From Uliginosibacterium flavum (lineage in GTDB: Bacteria > Pseudomonadota > Gammaproteobacteria > Burkholderiales > Rhodocyclaceae): a stretch of 64,000 nucleotides of DNA. Shown here piece after piece: positions 50,347 through 58,762 of this stretch (the first letter of the stretch is position 1; each line of letters begins with the position of its first letter). A program made the translations under genes and the position numbers. The notes under the pieces were generated by a model that was not told the origin of the DNA, did not search any database, and worked only from the letters and a program-made list of their open reading frames with translations. The stretch spans positions 172,774 to 236,773 of the forward strand of contig NZ_JBEWZI010000005.1 of assembly GCF_040566545.1 (NCBI RefSeq), read 5' to 3'.

Positions 50347-50958
50347 GTGACCGAGTTGTATTCCAGCGATGAAATTTTCGAGTCTTTATATCAGTACACC
50401 CACGCCATCTCGATTGCCCTGGATCACCGTGATCATCAGACACGCCTGCATTCCGAACGGGTCAGTGAACTGTCGGTGGAGCTGGGTCAGTTTTGCGAAC
50501 TGAGCCCATGGGAAATGAGCGTGCTGCGGGTCGCGGCGTCCCTGCATGACGTCGGCAAAATCGGCGTCAAGGATGCAATTCTTGGCAAAGCCGATGCGCT
50601 GGATGCGGACGAGTGGGCCTTGATGAAAGAGCATTCAGTGATCGGCGAGAGCATCATCCTGGCCATCAACACGCCGAGTGCCAAGGAAGCCTCGAAAGTC
50701 ATCCGCCACCACCACGAACACTTTGACGGCAGCGGCTATCCGGACGGGCTTTGCGGCGACGAGATCCCCTTGAGCTCGCGCATCATCAGCATCACGGATA
50801 GTTACGACGCCATGGCCGTCACCCGTTCCTACCATCGGCAGCGCAGTCACGATGAAATCATGGTGATTCTTGCCAAGGAAGCGGGCTACAAACATGACCC
50901 CCGGATTCTGGAGATATTCCGGAAGCTGATCGTCGATAGCCCGCACAGATCCGCGTAG
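50347..50958 (+). CDS. Stand-alone HD-GYP phosphodiesterase
   Basis: This 203-aa protein is nearly only an HD-GYP domain. His67/Asp68 are in HDVGK, HHH precedes EHFDGSGYP (GYP at 130-132), and the late metal-binding SITDSYDAM segment is complete. It should hydrolyse cyclic-di-GMP. The start is GTG 50347. Without a sensor domain its control must be transcriptional or by a partner protein. It is convergent with the yceI operon, with a shared terminator. Confidence 0.9.
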   Translation: MTELYSSDEIFESLYQYTHAISIALDHRDHQTRLHSERVSELSVELGQFCELSPWEMSVLRVAASLHDVGKIGVKDAILGKADALDADEWALMKEHSVIGESIILAINTPSAKEASKVIRHHHEHFDGSGYPDGLCGDEIPLSSRIISITDSYDAMAVTRSYHRQRSHDEIMVILAKEAGYKHDPRILEIFRKLIVDSPHRSA

Positions 50959-50970
50959 CGGGAACTTCAA

Positions 50971-51050
50971 GGCATGCCTGCAGAGCCGCGCGGGATGGCC
51001 TTGTGCGGGCAGGGTGGCTGGAAAGGTCCGCCAGGAGCGGTTCTTCGAAC
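50971..51050 (+). repeat. Dispersed repeat family, best copy
   Basis: Order: GCATGCCTGCAGAGCCGCGC, then GGCCTTGTGCGGGCAGGGTG, then GGTCCGCCAGGAGCGG and TTCTTCGAACCG. Other copies show the last part as TGAAGAGGTCCGCTGGGAGC followed by GGCTCTTCAGGC, a hairpin. Copies in this window are near 27174, 29648, 37310, 43660, 45468, 50101, 53060, 54076, 54795, 56420 and 63128. Confidence 0.75.
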
Positions 51051-51076
51051 CGTGTTGTACGTGACGAACCGACAAC

Positions 51077-51105
51077 AAAAAGCCCGAGGCTGGCCCGGGC
51101 TTTTT
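51077..51105. terminator. Bidirectional terminator between HD-GYP gene and yceI
   Basis: AAAAAGCCCG and CGGGCTTTTT flank an eight- to nine-base loop, with A and T runs on both sides, so it works for both convergent genes. Confidence 0.9.
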
Positions 51106-51124
51106 GCTGTGTCCAGGAGAGTGC

Positions 51125-51691
51125 TTATTCCTTTATTGCCTCAACACTGAAACTCAGGCTGACGTCGTCAGAAACGTAGGGCGCGAGCTTGCCCATGCCG
51201 AAATCGCTGCGCTTGATCTTGGCGACTGCGTTGGCGCCAATGGCGTCCTTCTTCATCATCGGGTGTTGCTGCAGGGTGAAATGAGTCAGCGTCAGGGTGA
51301 CCGGCTTGGTCACGCCTTTGAGCGTCAGGTTGCCCTCAACGGACACGGGCTTGTCGCCTTCGAACTTAACGCTGGTGGATTTGAAGCTGATCGTCGGGTG
51401 CGCGGCGGTGCTGAAGAAGTCTTCGCCCTGAATGTGGCCGTTGAACACTTCATAGCCGGTATTGACGGACTTGGCGTCGATCACCACGTCCACCGACGCG
51501 GTCTTGGCTGTGCGATCCAGAGTGATCTTGCCGCTGGTCTTGTCGAAGCGGTGCTCCTGATTGCTGAAGCCCAGATGGTTATATTCGAAGCGGGCGGCGG
51601 TGTGCGTCGGGTCGATGGCAAAGCTGTCTGCGGCAGCGAAGCTGCTGGCGGAGACTGCGGTGAAGACGAGCGCGGTGAGGAGTTTTTTCAT
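51125..51691 (-). CDS. YceI-family periplasmic protein 1
   Basis: This 188-aa lipocalin-like barrel has a signal peptide cut after ASSFAAA (about 22). YceI proteins bind polyisoprenoid lipids such as ubiquinone-like molecules. The pattern FAIDPTHTAARFEYNHLGFS and later FGMGKLAPYVSDDVSL is typical. It is the third gene of an operon that starts with cytochrome b561 and has its own second yceI copy upstream. Confidence 0.92.
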   Translation of the reverse strand: MKKLLTALVFTAVSASSFAAADSFAIDPTHTAARFEYNHLGFSNQEHRFDKTSGKITLDRTAKTASVDVVIDAKSVNTGYEVFNGHIQGEDFFSTAAHPTISFKSTSVKFEGDKPVSVEGNLTLKGVTKPVTLTLTHFTLQQHPMMKKDAIGANAVAKIKRSDFGMGKLAPYVSDDVSLSFSVEAIKE

Positions 51692-51748
51692 GGTGGTGGT
51701 CTCTGGTTTGGGTGAGGCTGTTGTGGGTTGGAGGCTTGGTGCTGGGGC

Positions 51749-52333
51749 TTATTTCTTCGGGCTGGCTGCGCCCGCACTGGCGAGCAGGCGGAACTTGATC
51801 TGCACTTCATTGGCAACGGTGCCGAAATCGGCCCACATGCCTTCGCCGATGGCGTAGTCGGCACGCTTGATGGCAAACGCGCCTTCAAACACGCCGTTGG
51901 CGCCTTCCGGCTTGAAGCTGACGGGGGCGCTCACATCCAGGCTCTTGCCCTTGATCGTGAGTTTGCCGCTGACTTCAAACTTGTTGTTGCCCAATGGCTT
52001 GACCGCGCTGGAAACGAAGCGCGCCGTCGGTTGAGCCTTGGTGTTGAACCACAGCTTGCCGGCAACTTCCTCATTGCCTTCAGCCGAGCCAACATCGATG
52101 CTGGCCACATCGATGTCGAAAGCGGCCTGCGCCTTGGCGGGCTGGGCCGGATCAAAATTGAGCTGAGCCGTGAAGCGCTTGAAGGCTCCGTCCATGGGCA
52201 CGTTCATCTGCTTGTAGCTGAAGGCGATGGCGCTCTTGTCGGTGAGCACTTGCTTGTATTCCACGGCCGAGACCAACGGTGCTGCGGTGGCGGCCATCAG
52301 GCCCAGGCTGGCGAGGAGGAGGCGGGTTTGCAT
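51749..52333 (-). CDS. YceI-family periplasmic protein 2
   Basis: This 194-aa signal-peptide protein (cut near LVSAVEY) is of the YceI barrel type, shown by SAIAFSYKQMNVPMDGAF and the end FAIKRADYAIGEGMWADFG. It is diverged from the copy downstream, so it is not a recent duplication. It lies 26 bases after the cytochrome b561 gene. Confidence 0.9.
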   Translation of the reverse strand: MQTRLLLASLGLMAATAAPLVSAVEYKQVLTDKSAIAFSYKQMNVPMDGAFKRFTAQLNFDPAQPAKAQAAFDIDVASIDVGSAEGNEEVAGKLWFNTKAQPTARFVSSAVKPLGNNKFEVSGKLTIKGKSLDVSAPVSFKPEGANGVFEGAFAIKRADYAIGEGMWADFGTVANEVQIKFRLLASAGAASPKK

Positions 52334-52358
52334 GGAGTTCTCCGGGGCGTTCAGTGAA

Positions 52359-52916
52359 TTAGCGGGATTGTTTTTTCAGTACGGGCAGCATGCGCGCCAG
52401 CACTTCGTCACGATCAATCAGGTGATGCTTGATCGCCGCTGCGGCGTGCAGCAGCACCAGGCCGAGCATGCCAAGGTTCAGCGCGCCGTGCAGGCTGGCG
52501 AGCTGTTTGCCGAGCTCGACATTGCGCTCCAGCAGATCCGGCAATGGCAGCAGCCCGAAATACACCGTGGGAACGCCTTTGGCTGAACTCATCAGCCAGC
52601 CACTGAGCGGGATGGCGAACATCAGCACGTAGAGCAGGCGGTGCGTCCATTCCGCTGCGCTCTGTTGCCACAGCGGCAGATGAGCGGGCGCGGCCGGCAC
52701 GCCCTTGATCAGACGCCAGATCAGGCGCAGCACCACCAGTAGAAAGATGCTGACACCAGCCCATTTATGCCAGGAGAAGTACTGCAGCTTGGCCGGTGAG
52801 AATGGCAAATCGCTCATATACAGACCCAGCAGGGCCGTGCTGCCAAGGCAAAGCGCGATCAGCCAGTGCAGGGCAATCGCGGTGTGGGTGTAATGCTTGG
52901 TGGCGTGACTGGGCAT
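52359..52916 (-). CDS. Cytochrome b561
   Basis: This 185-aa inner-membrane di-heme cytochrome has four helices with candidate heme histidines in TAIALHWLIAL, FSWHKWAGVS, WTHRLLYVLM and LVLLHAAAAIKHHLID. In E. coli the homologue YceJ is paired with YceI, as here. It probably oxidises quinol for a periplasmic acceptor. I chose ATG 52916 (MPSHATKHYTHTAIALH). It is the first gene of the operon. Confidence 0.9.
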   Translation of the reverse strand: MPSHATKHYTHTAIALHWLIALCLGSTALLGLYMSDLPFSPAKLQYFSWHKWAGVSIFLLVVLRLIWRLIKGVPAAPAHLPLWQQSAAEWTHRLLYVLMFAIPLSGWLMSSAKGVPTVYFGLLPLPDLLERNVELGKQLASLHGALNLGMLGLVLLHAAAAIKHHLIDRDEVLARMLPVLKKQSR

Positions 52917-53059
52917 GGGATTCCGGTGTATCAGAAGAACTTGGCTGCTACTGTAGCCAAAGCCCAACGAGCCCGAAACGCATGGGTGCGCAAATGGTTA
53001 TTGCAGAAACTGCAATAATATCGCGGGAACTTTTGGCGATTAGCCCGCTGTGTGTTGCA

Positions 53060-53139
53060 CGCCGCAGAGCCGTAACGGGCGGATCTGTGCGGGCAGGGTG
53101 GTTGAAGAAGTCCATTGGGAGCAGGTCTTCAGGCAGAGG
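53060..53139 (+). repeat. Dispersed repeat family, copy
   Basis: GCCGCAGAGCCGTAACGGGC, ATCTGTGCGGGCAGGGTGGT, TGAAGAAGTCCATTGGGAGC and AGGTCTTCAGGCAG keep the full order. Confidence 0.75.
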
Positions 53140-53271
53140 CATGAAATATGGCAATGCCAGATTGTCTCTATCTACTCTCGCTCTGAGCCCATGGACGCGA
53201 TGGCTTTCTGCGGTTATGCAATCGCAGTTCGCATCAAACACAGCGCTGGCCGCGCACTGACTGCATTACCC

Positions 53272-53310
53272 AAAAGCAAAACGCCCACCCCGCAAGGGAT
53301 GGGCGTTTCA
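53272..53310 (-). terminator. Intrinsic terminator of the first PEP-CTERM gene
   Basis: AAACGCCCACCCC and GGGATGGGCGTTT form the stem around GCAA. A T-run follows on the minus strand. Confidence 0.88.
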
Positions 53311-53330
53311 TCCCCACGATTGCGTGAAGA

Positions 53331-53894
53331 TCAGGTGTTGCTGGTACGGCGGCGAACCATCAGGCCCATCAAGCCCAGACCGGCCAACAGCATGGCGTAA
53401 GTGGCGGGTTCGGGCACGGCAGACACATTCACCGCGATCGAGCCAAAATTGTCAGCCCCGTTGCTGTCCCAGTAGAACAATTGCAGCGTGCCAGCCGATG
53501 TCGCAGTACCACCAGAATTCGTGCCCAGCGCAAAATACTGGCTGCCGATTTTGCCGACCAACCGGCCATAGGCTGCCGTAAAGCCGTCTTGAGTGTAACT
53601 GCCCCAGTTCTGACCGATCAGTGTGCCGGCACTTGCAGCAGACTCATCAGAGCCGGTAGCGAAAAGATTGGCAGTCAGGCCGTTGGCATTGGAATAACGC
53701 GGCAGGGGGCCCGCGCTCCACAGATCGGCGATCCCCGCCAATACCGTAAAGGACTCGCCCGCAGCCAAAGTGATGGTGCTGAGGGCCGTGCCGCCTGTGC
53801 TGGAATTTGCCAAAGCATCCACGTTATAGGTGGCAGCCTGCGCACCAGCAGTGCTCAGAACCAGCGCCGCGATCATTGCAGTTTGTTTCAACAT
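53331..53894 (-). CDS. PEP-CTERM sorted exoprotein 1
   Basis: This 187-aa exported protein has a signal peptide (about 1-20, cut after GAQA), a beta-rich body with no family I recognise, and the C-terminal sorting signal VPEPATYAMLLAGLGLMGL followed by RRR. Exosortase cuts such proteins, which often go to exopolysaccharide-rich surfaces. No exosortase gene is in the window. I chose ATG 53894 from the signal peptide. Confidence 0.88.
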   Translation of the reverse strand: MLKQTAMIAALVLSTAGAQAATYNVDALANSSTGGTALSTITLAAGESFTVLAGIADLWSAGPLPRYSNANGLTANLFATGSDESAASAGTLIGQNWGSYTQDGFTAAYGRLVGKIGSQYFALGTNSGGTATSAGTLQLFYWDSNGADNFGSIAVNVSAVPEPATYAMLLAGLGLMGLMVRRRTSNT

Positions 53895-54075
53895 GTTTGA
53901 ATCCTCTCTGTAAGTGAGACCGCTTGCTTGGCTGCAGTGCTCTTGAATGAGCGCGATAGTATGCTGCGGCGTAAAATTCACCTGTGACACAGTTGGCGTT
54001 CGGCCTCATATTTTTGACTTGGATCAATACGGCGTGGTGCGCGAAGCTGTCCAGACAGATTCAGCTCCAGACACC

Positions 54076-54155
54076 GTGTGCAGAGCCTCTCCGGATGGGC
54101 CTGTGCGGCAGGGGCGCTGAAGAGGTCCGGTGGGGGCGGCTCTTCAGGTAGCCCT
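54076..54155 (+). repeat. Dispersed repeat family, copy
   Basis: GTGCAGAGCCTCTCCGGATG, GGCCTGTGCGGCAGGGGCGC, TGAAGAGGTCCGGTGGGGGC and GGCTCTTCAGGTAG keep the full order and the terminal hairpin. Confidence 0.75.
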
Positions 54156-54170
54156 CTAAATGGTTTTCGC

Positions 54171-54611
54171 CTAGTCGTACCAGTTTACAAGCAATGTTGC
54201 CGTGCGATGCCCCAACAGCGGCTTGAAATCGCCGGTCCCCGGCACCCGCGCGCGAAAGTAGAAAGGCTGGGCGGGCGTGGCGCCAGCGAAGTCCTGCGTC
54301 ATGCGCTCCGGCGACTTGCTCGCATCAATACAGCGCCCGCCCAGCTGGCACAGCTGCACGCTCAGGTTCTTTGGCGGGTTCGCGTAGTGCCAGCGGTACA
54401 TCACGTACGTGATCTTCGCCCCCGGCTTGGCCAAGGCTCCGGTTATCGGCAGTTGCGTATCCACATCGACTTCCCGACTGTCGATACGCTTCATGGCTGT
54501 TTCGGTACTGTAAGCTCGTAGGGGCGAGCCAGGTTCGGCGGCGTAGAGCATCGCACCCCAAGCGAATGCAGTCAGGGCTGTAATGGTCTGCAGGAAAATG
54601 CGTGATTTCAC
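54171..54611 (-). CDS. FlhE-like exported protein
   Basis: This 146-aa protein has a signal peptide (cut after AMLYAAE). The conserved block YRWHYANPPKNLSVQLCQLG, a second Cys in GRCID, and the end FRARVPGTGDFKPLLGH followed by LLVNWYD resemble the flagellar accessory protein FlhE (RW.Y...PP..L.V.LC...RC pattern). The call is from memory of that family. I chose GTG 54611 (AAGGAAAC upstream); the longer frame to 54698 has no site. No flagellar genes are near. Confidence 0.5.
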   Translation of the reverse strand: MKSRIFLQTITALTAFAWGAMLYAAEPGSPLRAYSTETAMKRIDSREVDVDTQLPITGALAKPGAKITYVMYRWHYANPPKNLSVQLCQLGGRCIDASKSPERMTQDFAGATPAQPFYFRARVPGTGDFKPLLGHRTATLLVNWYD

Positions 54612-54960
54612 TCTGTTTCCTTTTATGTTTTTCCTGCTTGGAATGTGCCTTTGGTGGACAGGCGAAGAGACATTATCCTGGAAACCGCAATTGCCCACTT
54701 CTTCTCAAGAGCAGCACCCTTTTCAATGAATGGCGCAATTCGCAGTGGCCCCTTTCGTCTGATACCAGTTGGCGCATTCACTTTCAGATATATGTCCCCA
54801 GAGCCGCACGGGGCGGGCCTGTGCGGACAGGGTGGCTGTAGACCAGCTTCAGGAGAGGCTCTTCGGGCAGGATGCGGCGTATAGACTGAGCGCTTGCTTC
54901 AGCTCCGGGATGGAATGCCGATATAGCGTCAGCCGCCAGCCACATAATCTGACCAGTTCA
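54612..54960. other. 349-base gap with one repeat copy
   Basis: This is the intergenic region between divergent genes, holding the repeat at 54795-54875. The in-frame upstream extension of the cyclase ORF (from 54769) runs through the repeat and is rejected. Confidence 0.6.
54795..54875 (+). repeat. Dispersed repeat family, copy
   Basis: CCCAGAGCCGCACGGGGCGG, GCCTGTGCGGACAGGGTGGC and GAGAGGCTCTTCGGGCAGG match the family order. Confidence 0.7.
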
Positions 54961-56211
54961 ATGTCTGATCCCACCTCCAAAAATGCTGTCAAAGCACCTC
55001 CCGATCGCGACTGGGAGGAGCCCCTGCAGGCCTATTTGGCTCAGCCGCCGTTCTGGCTGGAGTTTCCGGCGGCGATAGAGGCACGTTTTCTGCTGCGTGG
55101 CCGCCCGGCGCGTTTGAAGCGTTTCCTGTTCTGCCTGCGCTGGTCACTGGCGGTGCTTACCGTGATGGTTCTGTGCGATGGGCTATTGCTGGGCACGAAT
55201 AAGGAGTGGGCGTTCGGCTTGCGACTCTTTGCTCTGGGGAGTTGTGCTGCGGGCTTGCTGGTGTTACCGCGCGAACGCTTTGCAGCGCATCGCGAGCGCA
55301 GTATGGCTGCGCTTTGCGTGGTGATGGCGGTGTGCCAAGTGTTGATCGTCTACGCTGGCGATGGTATGGCGACCCAACTTTACGACGGGGCTCTGGTGCT
55401 GGTGCTGTTGCTATGCAATCAGGTGGCCCGGGTGCGACTCCGTCAGGCTTTGCCTTTCACCTTGATGTGGTGGCTGCTGTTCGTGTTCCAGGAGCTGTTC
55501 CATGCCGAGAGCAGTTGGCGTGAAGTGTTTTCGGGCGGCGTGTTTGCGGCCGTGATTGCTGCAATGAGCCTGAGCGCCAAGCGGGCAATGGAGCTGGATA
55601 ATCGTGCCACTTTTGCCTTGAAGTCCCTCAATGCGATCAACGCCGACAAATTGGCGCATGCCAACGCTGAGTTGCTCGCTCTGGTGCACTTCGATCCGCT
55701 GACCCAATTGGCTAATCGTCGTCATTGTGGCGAGTACTACGAGCGGATGCTGCGCAATGCCGTGCGCGAACGCACTCCGCTGGCGGTCCTGTTCGTTGAT
55801 ATCGACTATTTCAAGCGTTTCAATGACACCTATGGTCACCACGCAGGTGATGACTGCCTTTGTTTTGTCGCAACCATGGTGCGTTACGCTGCACGTCGTC
55901 CGCTGGATTTGGCAGTGCGCTATGGCGGCGAAGAGTTTGTCGTGATTTTGGCAGGAACCGATCAGCACGACGCGATTCGCATCGCAGAGGACCTGTGCAG
56001 CCAGATATATCAAGTGCGACTGCCGCACGAGACGCATCCGCTGGGACGAGTCACCGTCAGCATCGGTGTGTGTGCAGGCCGCCCCGATGCTGCGACAGCG
56101 TCATCAAACCTGCTGAACACTGCTGATCGTGCGCTCTATCAAGCCAAGCAGGACGGGCGTAACAGGGTGGCCTTTATACCGCTTGGAGCGCCAGCAACTT
56201 CAGTGGAATGA
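54961..56211 (+). CDS. Membrane-bound diguanylate cyclase
   Basis: This 416-aa protein has an N-terminal cytoplasmic stretch, six hydrophobic helices (about 60-215) and a C-terminal GGDEF domain. The active-site motif is GGEEF (322-326), with an RPLD product-inhibition site five residues upstream, so feedback control is expected. It makes cyclic-di-GMP. I chose ATG 54961. The membrane part has no recognised sensor fold but is MASE2-like in size. Confidence 0.9.
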   Translation: MSDPTSKNAVKAPPDRDWEEPLQAYLAQPPFWLEFPAAIEARFLLRGRPARLKRFLFCLRWSLAVLTVMVLCDGLLLGTNKEWAFGLRLFALGSCAAGLLVLPRERFAAHRERSMAALCVVMAVCQVLIVYAGDGMATQLYDGALVLVLLLCNQVARVRLRQALPFTLMWWLLFVFQELFHAESSWREVFSGGVFAAVIAAMSLSAKRAMELDNRATFALKSLNAINADKLAHANAELLALVHFDPLTQLANRRHCGEYYERMLRNAVRERTPLAVLFVDIDYFKRFNDTYGHHAGDDCLCFVATMVRYAARRPLDLAVRYGGEEFVVILAGTDQHDAIRIAEDLCSQIYQVRLPHETHPLGRVTVSIGVCAGRPDAATASSNLLNTADRALYQAKQDGRNRVAFIPLGAPATSVE

Positions 56212-56419
56212 GGATGTACTTGGGTGATGTGCACGCCGCAGGCACAGCTTGATTCCATTCGGCGGAACAGTCATCCGCGACAATCGCCGGGCGGACTCAA
56301 TCCAGCGGGCCGACAGCGCGCTGCCAGAAGGCCGCGTCCAGCACCAACTGAAACGCCGCTGACGTTTGAATTACACAGGGCAATTCAACGCCAGGCCAGA
56401 GCGCCCCTACGCTTTTTCC

Positions 56420-56482
56420 GAGTGCATTACCGGGTGCGGCCAAGGTGGCTGAAGAAGTTCGCTGAGGCAGCTCTTCAAGCGG
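56420..56482 (+). repeat. Dispersed repeat family, 5'-shortened copy
   Basis: GGGTGCGGCCAAGGTGGCTG, AAGAAGTTCGCTGAGGCAGC and TCTTCAAG keep the middle and hairpin parts. The end of the minus-strand gene at 56475 touches it. Confidence 0.6.
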
Positions 56483-57662
56483 TCGTCTCTTCTCTTTCCT
56501 TGATGGCTTGTACGGACCGTACGGCCAGCACGGGTGCCGGGATCGGTTCAGTCAGGGGCTGGGTGACAGGCCTGGGCGTAGCGCCATCACTGAGATGGTA
56601 GGTGGCGATAACGGCAGAGTAAAACGGGTTCGTGGCGTTATTGTTGATGATGCGTTGTGCTTCGTTGTTCAGCAGATTTTGTTGTGCGAGCGTGCCGGCC
56701 GGTGCTGTTTGATTGAGGGCAGCAGGCGTGCCGGCTGGTGTGGCCGTGACGAGTGTTGGCGCAGCGACGGCAGGTGTGGTCGTTGCGGGAGCGGTGGCGT
56801 TGGTCGGCGCGATGCTTGCGGTGCTTGTTGTTGTGGCGAGCGTACTTGCGCCGGTCTGATTTTGCGCCGAGTTCGTTGTCGTGGCTGTGCTGACGGCGGC
56901 GGTCAGTGATTCATAGAGGTCGGGGCTGGCCGACTGGAGGGTATTTGCATCCAGGCCGAGGCCGGCGAGGTCGAGGTCGCTGAGTTGGACGGCGTTCGCC
57001 AGAGTGTCGGCAGACAGGTTCTGCAGCAGGCTCGTGGGAATACCGACGGCCCCGGTAGTGCCGTCATTGGCGAGTCCGTTAGTGCTGGCGGCGACAGCTT
57101 CGAAGCTGGCGACTTGTTGCAGCAGCGACCGGGTCGACTGGATGAGCCGCGTCTGCGTAGCGGCCGGATTGGCGGTGGCGGCCGCAGTCAGGGCGGCCAG
57201 GTCTATGTTCAGGGTGACGGTGGTTTGTGCCGTGGCCGGCACGACGGAAGTCTGCGCGCTGACGCCAATGCTTTGCAGGTTCGTATTTTCACCAAGGCTC
57301 GTTGCCGCGGCATTCAGTGTCTGCGATAGCTGCTTGATCAACGTCGCGCCTGATTGTGAACCGAGCAGGGGAAGGGCGCTGGCGATGGCCGTCTGGGTCT
57401 GGTTGAAGGCTGCGACGAAATCCTGAGTCGTGCTCACGAGGCTGGCGGGCGTAGCACTCTGCAGGGTTTGAATACTGTTATTGAGCAGTGAGCCTGCTGA
57501 CAGTACCTGACCGGTGGCCGAGAGCTGGACGACGGTCGATGCGCTATCCACCAGTGCCGCACTGATCGTGCCAGCGGTGGCGCTCACCCCTTGAACGCTC
57601 ACCGGGCTGATGGCCGTCAGGCTGGCAAAAGCGGTTTGCTGAACGGAGGGAATACTGATCAT
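56475..57662 (-). CDS. Ala/Thr-rich hypothetical protein
   Basis: This 395-aa protein is unusually rich in Ala, Thr, Ser and Gln. It has no signal peptide, membrane helix or recognised family. Residues about 20-180 look helical with FVAAFNQTQTAIASAL and LLKQLSQTL-like blocks, weakly reminiscent of flagellar hook-associated proteins. About 250-330 is a low-complexity Thr/Ala/Pro region. I chose ATG 57662 (MISIPSVQQ); a GTG at 57704 would add 14 residues. Confidence 0.6.
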   Translation of the reverse strand: MISIPSVQQTAFASLTAISPVSVQGVSATAGTISAALVDSASTVVQLSATGQVLSAGSLLNNSIQTLQSATPASLVSTTQDFVAAFNQTQTAIASALPLLGSQSGATLIKQLSQTLNAAATSLGENTNLQSIGVSAQTSVVPATAQTTVTLNIDLAALTAAATANPAATQTRLIQSTRSLLQQVASFEAVAASTNGLANDGTTGAVGIPTSLLQNLSADTLANAVQLSDLDLAGLGLDANTLQSASPDLYESLTAAVSTATTTNSAQNQTGASTLATTTSTASIAPTNATAPATTTPAVAAPTLVTATPAGTPAALNQTAPAGTLAQQNLLNNEAQRIINNNATNPFYSAVIATYHLSDGATPRPVTQPLTEPIPAPVLAVRSVQAIKEREETTA

Positions 57663-58031
57663 GACAGTGCCTGCAACTTTCACCGGAAGGGCTTGCCGGG
57701 ACACGTGCTGCGTACTTCAAGCTTAGCACTCGGTAGCGACACGTTTTATGACAGCAGGCCGGTGCAATTGTTCCCTTTTTTAACCCGGCTGACTCTCGAT
57801 CGAAGCCTTTGCTGAACATTTGCACGCTGAAGAATGGCTTCAGGCGAAGATCTTCGGACTGAGCGTGCGGGGCCGGCATCCCTCACGGAGCAAGACGCAG
57901 AGGAAGGGCGCGGGACTGACATTCAGACAAAAAAAGGACAGGGCATAAGCGCCGTGTCCATTTTTTGATTTAGCTTTCAGGCTTGCCTGTTGCGCCCGGC
58001 TTGAGAGGCTTTCCAGGCAAGCCGAGTGCGA
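57663..58031. other. 369-base gap with terminator and repeat fragment
   Basis: It holds the terminator at 57929-57966 and a degenerate fragment of the dispersed repeat (57975-58022). No supported ORF is present. Confidence 0.6.
57929..57966 (-). terminator. Intrinsic terminator of the second PEP-CTERM gene
   Basis: GGACA and TGTCC form the outer stem, with an inner GGC/GCC. A-rich and T-rich runs flank it, so it should work on both strands. Confidence 0.75.
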
Positions 58032-58622
58032 TCAGGCTTGCTGGCGTTTCTTGCGAGCCACAAAACCCAGCGCCATCAGGCCGCCCAGCATCATTGCGTA
58101 GGTGCTTGGCTCGGGTACGGCCAGCACGTTGATGTTGTCCAGTTGCATGCCGCCGCCGCCGCCGACCGTGCCGTTAAAGGTCAGGTAGTCAACATTGCCC
58201 AGCGACAGGCCGGATTGGGTTGTCCAGCCGCCGTCGGTGGCGGAGACATCGAAGCTGCCGGTCAGTGTGCCGTTCAGGTAGCCATTTACAGTGACGGTGC
58301 CACTACCGCCGTACCAGGCGGTGTCGAAACTAGCCAGCGAAAAACTGCTGTTGTCGGCGCTTTTCAGATAGGCCGTGCTTAAGCGGTCTACCAGGAAAAT
58401 GCCCGTGCCGTTCGATGTCAAACCGTAGCCGGTGCTATCGATTTCGTGGAAGTGTTGCTCGAAGTCTGCGACGATGCCAATTTCATAGCCGCTGCGTACG
58501 ATGCTTGCGCTGTACTGTGCATTTGACTGGCCTTCAAACGTTAGCGTCGCATCCGTGGCGGCGAAAGCCGATGACGAGACGATGGCAGCTGACAGGGTGG
58601 CAATACGCAATGCTTTTTTCAT
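58032..58622 (-). CDS. PEP-CTERM sorted exoprotein 2
   Basis: This 196-aa protein has a signal peptide (MKKALRIATLSAAIVSSSAFA), a beta-rich body with no family I know, and the end VPEPSTYAMMLGGLMALGF followed by RKKR. It needs an exosortase encoded elsewhere. The FNR-type palindrome at 58749 lies about 130 bases upstream of its start, so it may be oxygen-controlled. Confidence 0.88.
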   Translation of the reverse strand: MKKALRIATLSAAIVSSSAFAATDATLTFEGQSNAQYSASIVRSGYEIGIVADFEQHFHEIDSTGYGLTSNGTGIFLVDRLSTAYLKSADNSSFSLASFDTAWYGGSGTVTVNGYLNGTLTGSFDVSATDGGWTTQSGLSLGNVDYLTFNGTVGGGGGMQLDNINVLAVPEPSTYAMMLGGLMALGFVARKKRQQA

Positions 58623-58748
58623 ATTTATTTTCCTCTGTTGAGATTGTATTTTTAACGCCACGTGCTTTCTGTGGGCACTTTCGTGGGTCTTGTCGGATTC
58701 TAAATGGGAAATGGCGGTGTGAATTATCACGGTGGTTGCTATGTGTAC

Positions 58749-58762
58749 TTGATCGTGATCAA
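58749..58762. promoter_or_regulatory. FNR/ANR-type palindrome
   Basis: TTGATCGTGATCAA is an exact match to the TTGAT-N4-ATCAA consensus. It could activate or repress under low oxygen. It is about 130 bases from the PEP-CTERM start and about 325 bases from the ferredoxin-fusion start. Confidence 0.7.

Larger units (their letters stand above)
52917..53330. other. 414-base gap upstream of cytochrome b561
   Basis: It holds the promoter area of the b561-yceI operon, a copy of the dispersed repeat (53060-53139) and the terminator of the PEP-CTERM gene (53272-53310). No supported ORF is present. Confidence 0.6.

Noticed and set aside
54769..54960. Upstream extension of the diguanylate cyclase frame
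   Set aside because: It runs through a copy of the dispersed repeat; ATG 54961 gives a normal protein.
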